Assembly (NCBI RefSeq): GCF_002205165.1
Contig: NZ_NIVS01000029.1
Location: forward strand, 1 to 64,000
Length of the DNA: 64,000 nt
Source of the DNA: Stenotrophomonas maltophilia
GTDB lineage: Bacteria > Pseudomonadota > Gammaproteobacteria > Xanthomonadales > Xanthomonadaceae
Direction: 5' to 3'
This document shows positions 45,696-61,021 of the stretch, one piece after another; positions within the stretch are counted from its first letter, which is position 1, and every line of letters begins with the position of its first letter. Both the position numbers and the translations under genes were made by a program. The notes under the pieces were generated by a model. That model was not told the origin of the DNA. It saw nothing but the letters and a program-made list of their open reading frames with translations, and searched no databases.

Positions 45696-46472
45696 ATGCG
45701 AACCGTGCACGCCCTCCGATATGTCACCCCGCTGCGCGAAGGCGGCTCTCTGCCCGCCGTGGTCGAGACCGACGACGACGGCATGGTGGTGCTCAAATTC
45801 CGTGGGGCCGGCCAAGGGCCGAAGGCCCTGATCGCCGAGCTGATCGCCGGCGAGATCGCGCGGACGCTGGGCCTGCCGATCCCCGAGATCGTGTTCGTCG
45901 AGCTGGACCGCGAGTTCGCCCGGACCGAACCGGACCCGGAAATCCAGGATCTGATCCGTGCCAGCGAGGGCCTGAACCTGGGCAGTGATTACCTGCCCGG
46001 GGCGATCAACTACGACCCGGCCGCCATGCAGCCCGATGCCGAGCTGGCCTCGAAGATCGTGTGGTTCGATGCGTTCACCAGCAACGTGGACCGCACCGCG
46101 CGCAATCCGAACCTGATGGTCTGGCATCGCAAGCTGTACCTGATCGACCATGGTGCGGCAATGTACTTCCATCACGACTGGGCCAGTGCCGGGGAGGCCT
46201 GCAGTAAGCCGTTCGTGCTGATCCGCGATCATGTGCTGCTGCCGTTTGCCACGCAGATCGCCGAGGTGGATGCCGGCATGGCGGTGATGCTGCCGGATGC
46301 GGAGATCGAGCGGATCGTCGGGCTGGTGCCGGACGGCTGGCTGGTGGACGAACCTGCCTTCGACAGCCCGGCGGCCTACCGCCAGGCGTATATCGATTAT
46401 CTGCAGCACCGCCTTCGCGTCCGCGCGGCTTTTGTACAGGAGGCCGTCCGTGCCCACACTGCACACGTATGA
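45696..46472 (+). CDS. HipA-like kinase (HipA_2 type)
   Basis: 258 residues. The kinase-like core shows a Lys strand (MVVLKFRGAGQGP), a helix with Glu (IAELIAGEIARTLGLP), and the catalytic loop DAFTSNVDRTARNPN followed by LYLIDHGAAM, in which the Asp of IDHG takes the role of the DFG Asp. The order is that of the HipA_2 type kinase, shorter than the classical HipA toxin (about 440 residues) and without the HipB partner. A DUF3037 gene overlaps the end, as in other bacteria, which suggests that the two act as one unit. A role as toxin or phosphorylator is inferred. Confidence 0.8.
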   Translation: MRTVHALRYVTPLREGGSLPAVVETDDDGMVVLKFRGAGQGPKALIAELIAGEIARTLGLPIPEIVFVELDREFARTEPDPEIQDLIRASEGLNLGSDYLPGAINYDPAAMQPDAELASKIVWFDAFTSNVDRTARNPNLMVWHRKLYLIDHGAAMYFHHDWASAGEACSKPFVLIRDHVLLPFATQIAEVDAGMAVMLPDAEIERIVGLVPDGWLVDEPAFDSPAAYRQAYIDYLQHRLRVRAAFVQEAVRAHTAHV

Positions 46473-46842
46473 CTATGCGGTGATCCGCGTGGTGCCACGC
46501 GTGGAACGCGAGGAATTCATCAACGTCGGCGTCATCGTGTCCTGCCCGGGCGCCAAGCACCTGGAAGCGGCGATCGAGCTGGACCTGGAACGGCTGCGCG
46601 CCTTCGCGCCATCGCTGGATATCGAAGGCCTGCAGCCGTGGCTGGATGCGATCGTGGCGATCTGCCGCGGTGACGCGAACGCCGGCCCCATCGCGCAGCT
46701 GCCTGCGCGTGCACGTTTCCATTTTCTGACCGCCAGGCGCAGCTCGGTGGTGCAGATGTCGAGCACGCATGTGGGCCGCACCGCGGATCCGTCAGGTGTG
46801 GTGGAACATCTGATGCGCAAGATGGTGCGGGTACCGGCATAG
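46450..46842 (+). CDS. DUF3037-family protein
   Basis: 130 residues. It starts at a GTG at 46450 with AGGAGG 6 bases before it, and overlaps the end of the HipA-like gene by 23 bases. The N-terminal HTYDYAVIRVVPRVEREEFI, NVGVIVSC is the signature of DUF3037. The rest (LRAFAPSLDIEGLQPWLDAI, ARFHFLTARRSSVVQMSS) follows the family pattern. DUF3037 proteins are regularly encoded next to HipA-like kinases; whether it is a substrate, inhibitor or partner is unknown. The GTG start is decided by the ribosome site. Confidence 0.85.
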   Translation: MPTLHTYDYAVIRVVPRVEREEFINVGVIVSCPGAKHLEAAIELDLERLRAFAPSLDIEGLQPWLDAIVAICRGDANAGPIAQLPARARFHFLTARRSSVVQMSSTHVGRTADPSGVVEHLMRKMVRVPA

Positions 46843-46871
46843 CGCCGTCGGTCCTGCGCCGGCGTACCGGC

Positions 46872-47321
46872 TCACACCGGCCAGCGGCACCACGAAAACG
46901 GGTAGCTGTGCAGACCACGCGCCAACCCCGCACGCATGGGCGTGGACAGGATGTCGGTGGCGCAGGCGAGCAGTTGGCGCTCGTCGCACTGGGACTGGTC
47001 GTGACACCCGGGTTGCCAGATCCGGCCCTGGGTTGCGTTGCGTTGATGGAGCGCGTGCGCCGACCGCGATTTCAGCGACCTGACCACGCTGGAGAGGCGA
47101 TGCTTATGGAGCCGGAACAGCCAGTGCAACCGGTCTGGCAGGACCACCCAGGCCAGCGATTCCGTGCGGTTTTCCGCATCCGAGGCACGCAGCCAGCGCA
47201 CCACTTCCTGCGCGTTGGCGTGATGGTTGAAGAGGGGGGAATGATGCGTGGTGACGGTGGTGACGACGTAGCAGGCATTTGGCAGCGGACATCGCCCGTC
47301 TTGAACAGATGAACTAGGCAT
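46872..47321 (-). CDS. RAYT-like Y1 transposase relative lacking catalytic residues
   Basis: 149 residues from ATG 47321. The sequence follows the REP-associated tyrosine transposase (RAYT) pattern: CYVVTTVTTHHSPLFN, AWVVLPDRLHWLFRL, IWQPGCHDQ and STPMRAGLARGLHSYPFSW. In active RAYTs the HUH motif reads PDHxHW; here it is PDRLHW, so the first His is Arg. The catalytic Tyr normally found in the ARYIV-NP-RAG helix is Asp here (ATDIL). It is therefore probably not a working transposase and may be a domesticated or decaying copy. A REP-like hairpin lies about 100 bases from its start. Confidence 0.75.
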   Translation of the reverse strand: MPSSSVQDGRCPLPNACYVVTTVTTHHSPLFNHHANAQEVVRWLRASDAENRTESLAWVVLPDRLHWLFRLHKHRLSSVVRSLKSRSAHALHQRNATQGRIWQPGCHDQSQCDERQLLACATDILSTPMRAGLARGLHSYPFSWCRWPV

Positions 47322-47401
47322 CCGCCCATCATGGCAGTGCATTCGGACGCGCTTAAGCAGGAGAAAACGCGGCCGCCTGTCAGATTTTTGCGTCAGGCGT
47401 T

Positions 47402-47440
47402 GTAGTCGCCTGACCAGCAGCCGGGCAGCGCCCGGCGCTG
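47402..47440. repeat. REP-like hairpin next to the RAYT gene
   Basis: GTAG at 47402-47405 is followed by GCCGGGC-AGC-GCCCGGC (47420-47436), with an outer CAGC/GCTG pair. The GTAG head and the GCCGGGC hairpin resemble the SMAG repeats seen at 20.6 and 60.2 kb. The linking stretch after GTAG differs. Confidence 0.5.
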
Positions 47441-47481
47441 TGTCGGTGGCAGCGGGGGCCGCAAGAACCGCGGCCCTGCCC

Positions 47482-49974
47482 TCACCCTTTGGGCAGTGCG
47501 TAAGCGATCACGTAATCGCCGGCCGGGGTCTCCATGAAGTGGTGGCCGCCGGCCATGATGACCACGTACTGGCGCCCACCAAATTCATAGATCATCGGGT
47601 TGGCCTGGCCGCCCGCAGGAAGCTTGGCATGCCAGAGTTCCTTGCCGGTCTTCAGGTCGATGGCACGCAGCAGATCATCGGTGGCCGCCGCAATGAAGAT
47701 CAGGCCGCTGGCCGTCACTACCGAGCCACCGTTGTTGGGCGTACCAATCTCGATCGGCAGGCCGGAGCGGATGCCGAACGGCCCATTGCCGCGGGCGCTG
47801 CCGAACGGGCGGTCCCACAGGGTCTTGCCGGTACGCAGGTCGACGGCACGGATACCACCATACGGCGGTTCTTTGCACAGCAGTTTGGTGAACGGCAGGC
47901 GCCAGCCGGCGTTGACGTCGATGGCGTACGGCGTGCCCACCTGCGGATCGCCCGCGCCTTCGGCGCCGCCCTTGTCGGCGGTCACATCCTCGCGCGGCAG
48001 CCACCCCAGTTTGTCCGCCTTCTCGCGCGGCACCAGGCGGTTGTAGTTGGGCATGTCGTTATAGTTGGCCACGATCACGCCACGGCGTGGGTCCACGGCC
48101 ACGCTGCCCCAGTCCGAGCCGCCGTTGTAGCCGGGGTACTCGATGGAATGACGGTCCGCGGTCGGCGGGGTGTAGAAGCCTTCGTAACTGGCCTTGCGGA
48201 ACTGGATACGGCACACCAGCTGGTCGATCGGGGTCATGCCCCACATGTCGCGCTCGGTCAGGTCCGGCTTGCGCAGTGTGTGATACAGCGAGAACAGTTG
48301 GGTCGGCGAGCGCTGCTCCGGCTCGACACCACCGGTGGGCACCTTGCGCTCTTCGGCCGGGGTCAGCAGCTTGCCGGTGCGACGATCGAGAATATACATG
48401 TCGCCCTGCTTGGTCGGCAGCAGCAGCGCCGGCACCTTGCCAGCGGCGGTCGGGTAGTCGATCAGGGTCGCCTGCGAGCCCATGTCGTAATCCCACACGT
48501 CCTTGCGCACGGCCTGGAAATGCCAGGCCGGCTTGCCGGTGTTGACGTCGATCGCCACCAGCGAAGTGGCGTACCTGTTTTCGTTTTCGGTGCGCGAACC
48601 ACTCCAGTAATCGCCGGCCGAGTTGCCCATCGGCAGGTAGACCAGGCCGAGTTCGTCGTCGCCGGTCGCGGTGGTCCACATGTTCGGGGTGCCACGGGTA
48701 TAGGTCTCACCCGGCGGCGGTGCGCCGTTGCGCTCCGGGCGGACCATGTCCCAGGCCCAGCGCAGCTTGCCGGTAACGGCATCGTAGGCCTGGATCACGC
48801 CCGACGGGGCGTCGCGGCGCTGGCCATCCAGCACTTGGTGGCCGGTCACGATCACGCCCTGTACGATCGCCGGCGGCGAGGTGATGGACACATAGCCGGC
48901 CGGGCTGTCGCCCATGCCGACGGTGATATCGACCTGGCCGTTGTTGCCGAAGCCCAGGCACGGCTTGCCGGTGGCGGCATCGACCGCGATCAGGCGACCA
49001 TCCAGGGTGCCTTCGATGATGCGCGCCGCACAGGCGCCGCGTGGCACCTGGGTCAGCACCGGCACGCCACTGGGCACGGCCAGGTCCGCAGCCACGTCGT
49101 TCAGCGCGGTGTCCTGCGCGGTGGCCGGCACCTCGTAGTAGGAGACGCCACGGCAGGCGGCCGTGTACGGAATGGACTTGTCCTTGATCTTCGGGTCGTA
49201 GCGCCAGCGCTCGCTGCCATCGGCCGCGTTGAGCGCGACCAGCTGATTGCGCGCGGTGCACAGGTAAAGGCTGTCGCCGACTTTCAGCGGCGTGGTTTCC
49301 GCACCCCAGCGCTTCTCGGGCAGGTCACCGGTGCGGAACAACCAGGCCTGCTCCAGCTTGGCCACGTTGTCCGGGGTGATCTGCTGCAGCGGCGAGAAAC
49401 GCGTGGCGGCATTGTTGCGGCCATAGGCGGCCCAGTCGCCATCCACCGGGCGGTCGGCCGGCTGCAGGGGCGCATCGGCGGTCGGTGTCAGGCCGGTGCT
49501 GGTCAACGGTTCGGGGAAGGCGCCTTCGGCCGCCGTGACACCGTGCGGCACGAAGGCCAGGGTGAAGGCCGCCACGAATACCAGCGCGAGTACTCCGGCG
49601 ATGCCGCGCGAGACCTTGCGCGAGACCGGACGATCCAGCGTGGGCAACAACAGCGACAAGACGAAGCCGATGGCCACGATCAATCCCAGCCGCGGCACCC
49701 AGCGCCAGTAATTGCTGCCCGACTCCCACCATGTCCACAGCAGCGTGCCGACGAACACCAGGGCGAACCACAGCGCGCCGCTGTAACGGCCCCGCCACAG
49801 CTGTACGCCGGAGATCAGCAGGCCGATACCGGCCAGCACGTAGTACCAGGAACCCCTGAGGCTGGCGAGCCAGGCGCCGCCTGCGGTGAATACAACGCCC
49901 AGCAACAGAATGACAATTGCCAGCACAGCCACCAGCCAATGGCGGCGGTGGCGGGTCTGCGTCGTGGTGGACAT
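47482..49974 (-). CDS. gcd: Membrane-bound PQQ-dependent glucose dehydrogenase
   Basis: 830 residues. About five N-terminal membrane helices (1-135: LVAVLAIVILLLGVVFTAGG, YYVLAGIGLLISGVQLW, ALWFALVFVGTLLWTWW) anchor a periplasmic PQQ propeller (about 160-830). The propeller begins DGDWAAYGRNNAATRFSPLQ, has PNMWTTATGDDELGLVYLP and SDWGSVAVDPRRG. It oxidises glucose, or quinate/shikimate in related members, and passes electrons to ubiquinone. AGGAGA lies 7 bases before ATG 49974. No pqq synthesis genes are near. The exact substrate is not fixed by the sequence; the glucose/quinate/shikimate family is certain. Confidence 0.92.
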   Translation of the reverse strand: MSTTTQTRHRRHWLVAVLAIVILLLGVVFTAGGAWLASLRGSWYYVLAGIGLLISGVQLWRGRYSGALWFALVFVGTLLWTWWESGSNYWRWVPRLGLIVAIGFVLSLLLPTLDRPVSRKVSRGIAGVLALVFVAAFTLAFVPHGVTAAEGAFPEPLTSTGLTPTADAPLQPADRPVDGDWAAYGRNNAATRFSPLQQITPDNVAKLEQAWLFRTGDLPEKRWGAETTPLKVGDSLYLCTARNQLVALNAADGSERWRYDPKIKDKSIPYTAACRGVSYYEVPATAQDTALNDVAADLAVPSGVPVLTQVPRGACAARIIEGTLDGRLIAVDAATGKPCLGFGNNGQVDITVGMGDSPAGYVSITSPPAIVQGVIVTGHQVLDGQRRDAPSGVIQAYDAVTGKLRWAWDMVRPERNGAPPPGETYTRGTPNMWTTATGDDELGLVYLPMGNSAGDYWSGSRTENENRYATSLVAIDVNTGKPAWHFQAVRKDVWDYDMGSQATLIDYPTAAGKVPALLLPTKQGDMYILDRRTGKLLTPAEERKVPTGGVEPEQRSPTQLFSLYHTLRKPDLTERDMWGMTPIDQLVCRIQFRKASYEGFYTPPTADRHSIEYPGYNGGSDWGSVAVDPRRGVIVANYNDMPNYNRLVPREKADKLGWLPREDVTADKGGAEGAGDPQVGTPYAIDVNAGWRLPFTKLLCKEPPYGGIRAVDLRTGKTLWDRPFGSARGNGPFGIRSGLPIEIGTPNNGGSVVTASGLIFIAAATDDLLRAIDLKTGKELWHAKLPAGGQANPMIYEFGGRQYVVIMAGGHHFMETPAGDYVIAYALPKG

Positions 49975-50123
49975 CGGTTTCTCCTGAAGCGCGAAGATCG
50001 CCGACGTTGCTGCCGGCCCCGCGGCTCTTATCCCACCGGGGTCGTGAACGTTGCGCGTTCTTTGCGGCGGTCGCCAACCTCGGCACAGCCGACGATGAAA
50101 CCCGGCAAGCCCCTGCCCTCCAA

Positions 50124-50150
50124 CGAAAAACGCCGGCATGTGCCGGCGTT
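50124..50150 (-). terminator. Rho-independent terminator of gyrA
   Basis: Read leftward, AACGCCGGC (50150-50142) pairs with GCCGGCGTT (50137-50129) around ACAT, followed by TTTTTC. It lies 27 bases after the gyrA stop and ahead of the dehydrogenase gene. Confidence 0.92.
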
Positions 50151-50176
50151 CTCCGTGTGACTCCCACTGGCGGGGC

Positions 50177-52876
<2,700 letters not shown>

Positions 52877-53121
52877 TCGGGTTCCGTTGTCTGGTAGCGG
52901 TCCAGTCCGTCACGACCGCCCTTTCGGGGCGGTTGCGCCGGAATCTCGATTAACCGTTGGATTCTACCACAGCGGGCTGTTTTCCGCCCGCTTTTACGGG
53001 GGTTTTACCGGCAAGAATCAGGAACTTACAGGGGCGTTGCCAGCCAGCGAGCGGCGCGGCCCCGGGTATCCCGCGGCGAGCCCCCTGGGCAAGGGGAGCC
53101 GCAACGTGCCGGTGCCGTTGC

Positions 53122-54183
53122 TTAGCCGAAGGCGGCCTGCATATTGGCCACGGTCGGGTTCAGGATCACCCCGCGCTCGGTCACGATGGCATCGATCAGG
53201 CTGCCCGGGGTGACGTCGAACACCGGGTTCCAGGCGGCGATGCCCTCGGCCACGGTGCGGGTGCCGCCCACGCCATACAGCTCGCCCGGGTCGCGCTGCT
53301 CGATCTCGATCTGCTCGCCGTCGGCAGTGTCCATGTCCACCGTGGAGGACGGGGCCACGACCATGAACTTCACACCGTGGTGGCGGGCCGCGATGGCCAG
53401 CTGGTAGGTGCCGATCTTGTTGGCGGTATCGCCGTTGGCACAGATGCGGTCCGCACCCACGATCACCCACTGCACCGCGCCGGTCTTCATCAGGTGCGAG
53501 GCGGCCGAATCGGCGATCAGGGTGGCATCGATACCATCCTGCTGCAGCTCCCACACGGTCAGGCGAGCGCCCTGCAGCCACGGCCGGGTCTCGCCGGCGA
53601 ACACACGGGCGATGCGGTGCTGGGCCATGCCCGCGCGGATGACGCCCAGCGCGGTACCGAAGCCTGCGGTGGCCAGCGAGCCGGTGTTGCAGTGAGTGAG
53701 CACGCCACTGCCTGCATCGATCAGGCCAGCACCCAGCGCGCCCATGTGGCGGTTGGCCGCCAGGTCTTCCTCGGCGATCGCCTGGGCCTCGGCGGCCAGC
53801 ACCTGCTGCCAGTCGGCACCGGCCGGGGCCAGCGCGCGGCGCATGCGGGCCAGCGCCCAGGCCAGGTTCACGGCGGTCGGGCGCGACGCGTTGAGGCGCT
53901 GCAGGGCCGGTTCGAGCTTCAGCAGCGCCTGTGCACCATCGTCGGCCTGGACCTCGCTGGCCGCCAGCACCACGCCCCAGGCGGCGGCAATGCCGATCGC
54001 CGGCGCGCCGCGCACGGTCAGCGCATGGATGGCCTCGGCCACCGCATCGCTGTCGCGGCACTCCACGTGCTCGACGATGAACGGCAGTTTGCGCTGGTCG
54101 AGCAGCTGCAGGCTCTCGCCGGTCCACAGGATCGGGCGGATATGGTCGTAACGGGCGTAATCGATATCGGTGGATGCGTTCAT
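53122..54183 (-). CDS. mtnA: Methylthioribose-1-phosphate isomerase
   Basis: 353 residues. It converts methylthioribose-1-phosphate to methylthioribulose-1-phosphate in methionine salvage. Family stretches are [40 protein letters not shown] (catalytic Cys) and [20 protein letters not shown] (catalytic Asp). It lies upstream of gyrA on the same strand with 245 bases between, so each probably has its own promoter. No other salvage gene is in the window. ATG 54183 gives the usual length although it has no clear ribosome site. Confidence 0.97.
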   Translation of the reverse strand: MNASTDIDYARYDHIRPILWTGESLQLLDQRKLPFIVEHVECRDSDAVAEAIHALTVRGAPAIGIAAAWGVVLAASEVQADDGAQALLKLEPALQRLNASRPTAVNLAWALARMRRALAPAGADWQQVLAAEAQAIAEEDLAANRHMGALGAGLIDAGSGVLTHCNTGSLATAGFGTALGVIRAGMAQHRIARVFAGETRPWLQGARLTVWELQQDGIDATLIADSAASHLMKTGAVQWVIVGADRICANGDTANKIGTYQLAIAARHHGVKFMVVAPSSTVDMDTADGEQIEIEQRDPGELYGVGGTRTVAEGIAAWNPVFDVTPGSLIDAIVTERGVILNPTVANMQAAFG

Positions 54184-54226
54184 CGGGCCATTGTAACGGG
54201 GCGCCGATGCAGGCGGAATCGCGTGC

Positions 54227-54949
54227 TCAGTTGACCGCGAACTCGGCCCGGCAACCCTTGTCCACCCACACCCCGCGGCTGTCCCAGCCCCAACTGCTGC
54301 CCTGCTCGCAGGGCGTGCCCGACAGCTGCTTGTTGAGGGTGACACCGTGGGTGATGCCGGCGCCACAGAAGCGGCGCTGGCGCGACTTGGATTCGCAGAC
54401 CAGGATCCGTGGCACGTTGAGGAAGCCACTGCCATCGGCGGCACCGACCTCGAACTCGCCCTGGCAACCGCGGGTCACCCAGATCTCGTTGCGGCGGTAG
54501 CCCCAGCTGTGGCCTTCGCGGCACGGCAGCGAGGTGAGCTGGCGCAGCAGGCGGACCGGTGCGCCCTGCAGCACGACCGGGCAGTTCTGCGGACGGCCAT
54601 TGGATTCGCAGCGCACCACGCGGCGCGTGCGACGCTCCCCCTCGGCGCGCGGCGCGGCCACCGCGCTGCGCGCGCGGAACTCGGCGCGGCAGCCCAGTGT
54701 CACCCACACGCCGGAGCGATCGGTGCCCCACTCCGACCCGCGCACGCAGCTGTTGTCGGAGAGCTGGCGGATCAGATCGACGCCGCCTTCGGTCGGCACA
54801 TCGCAATGCACCCACTCCATGTCGCGCGATTCGCACCGCACGACCTGACCGGCATAGCCGCCCGGCTGCGCGACGGCCGTTTCAGGCATCAGCGCAGTCC
54901 ACAGCAACACCGGCCACAAGGGCATTCCCGCGCCTACCCACCGCTTCAT
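54227..54949 (-). CDS. Secreted protein with three DUF3011 repeats
   Basis: 240 residues from ATG 54949, with AGGGAT 8 bases before it. A signal peptide (about 1-27) precedes three repeats of about 60 residues. Each starts with a CES motif ([47 protein letters not shown]) and ends with a WGxxxxxxWV-GCxxEF block ([54 protein letters not shown]). Each repeat has four cysteines, so the mature protein should have about six disulfides and work outside the cytoplasm. The family role is unknown; structural or enzyme-inhibitory functions have been suggested but not shown. Confidence 0.85.
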   Translation of the reverse strand: MKRWVGAGMPLWPVLLWTALMPETAVAQPGGYAGQVVRCESRDMEWVHCDVPTEGGVDLIRQLSDNSCVRGSEWGTDRSGVWVTLGCRAEFRARSAVAAPRAEGERRTRRVVRCESNGRPQNCPVVLQGAPVRLLRQLTSLPCREGHSWGYRRNEIWVTRGCQGEFEVGAADGSGFLNVPRILVCESKSRQRRFCGAGITHGVTLNKQLSGTPCEQGSSWGWDSRGVWVDKGCRAEFAVN

Positions 54950-55058
54950 CAACTCGATCCCTGCCACGCCTGAACGATCACCCGACCACCTTCGGACATC
55001 CGGTGTGATCAGAGCATCATCATGCAGGCCGCGCAAGACGCGAATGCGTCAAAACGCC

Positions 55059-56003
55059 TCAGGCGTGGGCGAAATCGAAGGCCAGCACATCGGCGATCCG
55101 GCCGGTGCGGTTCATCGCCATCAGCAGACGGTCCACACCCACCGCGACACCGGCGCAATCGGGCAGGCCCGGCAAGGCCGCAAGCAGATGTTCATCCAGC
55201 GGTGGCAGGACATCGCCACGTGCCGTGCGGACGGCGTGGTCGCGTTCGAAACGCGCGCGCTGTTCAGCCGCATCGTTCAGTTCGTGATAACCGTTGGCCA
55301 ACTCCACGCTGCCCAGATACAGCTCGAAACGTTCGGCCAGCGGTGGTGTACCGGGACGGATCCGCGCCAACGCCGCCTGGGTCGCCGGCCAGTCATGCAC
55401 GACCGTCATGGTGTCGTCACGGAAGTGCGGCTGGATGCAGTGGGTCATCAGCAGATCGAGCCAGTCGTCGCGGGTGAGCCCGTCGGCATCGATGCGGACC
55501 GCGGCCAGTGGCGCCTGCAGTTCTTCCAAGCTGGCCTGGAACGGGTCCAGCCCGACGTGCTGCTGGTAAAGACCACGGTAATCGATGACCTCCAGCGTCG
55601 CCTCGCGCTGGACCAGCTGCAGCGCGGCGCGCACCAGCGCGGCCGTCTCGTCGATCAGGCGATGGTGGTCCCAGCCGACCCGGTACCACTCCAGCATGGT
55701 GAACTCGGGATTGTGGCGACCACCGGCTTCGCCATTGCGGAACACGCGGCCCAGTTCGTAGCAGTCTCCGACCCCGGCCGCGAGCAGCCGCTTGAGCGGA
55801 AACTCCGGCGAGGTACGCAGCCAGCGTTGCGGCGTGCCGGCATCAACGTGCCCACTGAAGCGGGTATGGAAGCTGTCGATGTTCGGCTCGGTATTGCCCG
55901 CGGCGGACAGGATCGGCGTTTCCACTTCCAGCACATCGCGCGCGGCGAAGAAGCTGCGGATCAGCGCATTGAGCGCGGCGCGCTGGCGCAGCGCGGCGAT
56001 CAT
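55059..56003 (-). CDS. epmA: Elongation factor P--(R)-beta-lysine ligase
   Basis: 314 residues. It resembles the catalytic core of class II lysyl-tRNA synthetase without the N-terminal anticodon-binding domain: VLEVETPILSAAGNTEPNID, RTSPEFPLKRLLAAG, ELGRVFRNGEAGGRHNPEFT and the late GVAVGVDRLLMAM. EpmA attaches beta-lysine to elongation factor P, which helps ribosomes through polyproline runs. Its start overlaps the stop of the GNAT gene (ATGA), so the two are translationally coupled. The partner genes epmB and efp are not in the window. Confidence 0.95.
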   Translation of the reverse strand: MIAALRQRAALNALIRSFFAARDVLEVETPILSAAGNTEPNIDSFHTRFSGHVDAGTPQRWLRTSPEFPLKRLLAAGVGDCYELGRVFRNGEAGGRHNPEFTMLEWYRVGWDHHRLIDETAALVRAALQLVQREATLEVIDYRGLYQQHVGLDPFQASLEELQAPLAAVRIDADGLTRDDWLDLLMTHCIQPHFRDDTMTVVHDWPATQAALARIRPGTPPLAERFELYLGSVELANGYHELNDAAEQRARFERDHAVRTARGDVLPPLDEHLLAALPGLPDCAGVAVGVDRLLMAMNRTGRIADVLAFDFAHA

Positions 56004-56485
56004 GCGCGCGCGTCCTTCAGGCGCTGGGCCAGTGGCAGTGTCAGCAGATCGCGGGTGTCATCCACATAGCCGGTGGCCAGGTACAGGCGCCGTGCCAATT
56101 CGTTGTGGTGGTTCACTTCCAGGCGCATGCGTTCCACGCCCCGTGCATTGGCACGTTGCTCCAGAATGGCCAGCGCCTGCTTGCCGCGCCCCCGCCCGCG
56201 CGCGGCATGGCTGAGGTACAACTCATCGAGCAGCGCGAAGTGACCGCCCTGCTCCAGGCTGAAGCCCATCGCCAACGCGCCGTAGCCCACCACAGCGCCG
56301 GCCTCGTCCAGCCACAACAGCACTTCGCCATTGCGCGGATCTTCCAGCAGCGCTGCCAGCGCATGGCGCACACGGGTGTCTTCAAAATCGAGTTTGTCTT
56401 CCGCGTAGAAATCACGCATCAGCCCGATCAGCAACTCGGTGTCGGCCACGGTGGCCAGGCGGAAATCGAGGGGAACGGTGTGCAT
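56000..56485 (-). CDS. GNAT-family N-acetyltransferase
   Basis: 161 residues from ATG 56485. The acetyl-CoA binding motif (SHAARGRGRGKQALAILEQR) and the following strand and helix (MRLEVNHHNELARRLYLATG) are clear. The substrate is unknown. It lies between ligA (14 bases downstream of its stop) and epmA (overlap of 4 bases), so it is in the same leftward unit. Its tight link with epmA hints at a shared expression need, but not at a shared pathway. Confidence 0.9.
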   Translation of the reverse strand: MHTVPLDFRLATVADTELLIGLMRDFYAEDKLDFEDTRVRHALAALLEDPRNGEVLLWLDEAGAVVGYGALAMGFSLEQGGHFALLDELYLSHAARGRGRGKQALAILEQRANARGVERMRLEVNHHNELARRLYLATGYVDDTRDLLTLPLAQRLKDARA

Positions 56486-56499
56486 GCGGTCTCTCTTGT

Positions 56500-60206
<3,707 letters not shown>

Positions 60207-60210
<4 letters not shown>

Positions 60211-60229
60211 AGCCGACCGCTGGTCGGCT
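60207..60229 (+). repeat. SMAG-type REP hairpin overlapping a stop codon
   Basis: GTAG (60207-60210) contains the TAG stop of the aminotransferase and is followed by AGCCGACC-GCT-GGTCGGCT (60211-60229). This is the canonical GTAG-headed REP of Stenotrophomonas. It is the closest match of the three repeats noted in the window. Confidence 0.8.
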
Positions 60230-60237
60230 CCACGTGA

Positions 60238-60975
60238 TCACCAGCGCGGTGCCTTGGTGAGCGGCGGGGCCTGGTGCTGGCGGTCGTAGGCACGCAGCTC
60301 GTCACGGATGTGCGCGATGCGCTGGCGGCCGAGGGCATTGCGGCTGTCATCCAGCACCACGCCATCGAGCAGCTCGCCCATGCGCTGCACGGTCGGCAGC
60401 ATCTTTTCCCAGGCGTCCAGCGCGGTGAGCGGCGCCGGCAGGGTCAGGAAGAAGGCGATCGCGGGCGTTTCCATCTCGCGGATGTTGGCCATGTCGAAAC
60501 TGCCCGGCTTCATGATGCTGGCCATCGAGAAGATCGGGCCGCGCTCGGGGTGGCCTTCGACCAGGCGGTGGAAGACATTCATGTGGCCGAACACCAGGCC
60601 GGTCTTCTCCGCCGCGACGACGATGTCTTCGCCACGCAGCTGCTCGCCCGCACGCGCGGCGACGAACAGCGAGACGATCTTGTCGAAATCCTGGGTGGCA
60701 CGCTTGCCCAGGTCGCTGGCCGGCGCGGCGTCCACGTCCGGCAGGCCCAGCTCGGGCTGGGTCACGCCGTCTTCGCCGACGACGGGGGCAGCGCCATCGG
60801 CCGGGCTCTCGCCCTCGCCCAGCACGGGCTCGCGGCGCTGGCCGTTGGTGCCTTCAGCACCTTCGACGCGGCGGCCCTGCACTTTCTTTTTCGGACGGCC
60901 AAACAGGAAGATCGCAGCGATCAACAGCAGGCCGGCGGCCAGGATGCCGATGCGGAGCAGTGCCATGTCGGACAT
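60238..60975 (-). CDS. zipA: Cell division protein ZipA
   Basis: 245 residues. An N-terminal membrane helix (about 5-24: LLRIGILAAGLLLIAAIFLF), a charged and Pro-rich linker (about 30-100) and the C-terminal FtsZ-binding domain (about 105-235: DKIVSLFVAARAGEQLRGED, VFGHMNVFHRLVEGHPERGP, FSMASIMKPGSFDM) are present. ZipA tethers FtsZ to the membrane at the division site. It lies between smc (46 bases upstream) and the inverted aminotransferase, and all three of smc, zipA and ligA are leftward. An inner ATG at 60966 is an alternative start. Confidence 0.96.
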   Translation of the reverse strand: MSDMALLRIGILAAGLLLIAAIFLFGRPKKKVQGRRVEGAEGTNGQRREPVLGEGESPADGAAPVVGEDGVTQPELGLPDVDAAPASDLGKRATQDFDKIVSLFVAARAGEQLRGEDIVVAAEKTGLVFGHMNVFHRLVEGHPERGPIFSMASIMKPGSFDMANIREMETPAIAFFLTLPAPLTALDAWEKMLPTVQRMGELLDGVVLDDSRNALGRQRIAHIRDELRAYDRQHQAPPLTKAPRW

Positions 60976-61021
60976 TCGGGGGGTCTCCGGCTAAATCATT
61001 CAGGTACTTAAGGATGGCACG

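Noticed and set aside
46872-47321. Reading the RAYT relative as an active transposase
   Set aside because: The first His of the HUH motif and the expected catalytic Tyr are missing.
47440-50160. A long plus-strand open frame opposite the PQQ dehydrogenase gene
   Set aside because: Same antisense artefact; it is rich in Arg, Gly and His as such frames usually are.
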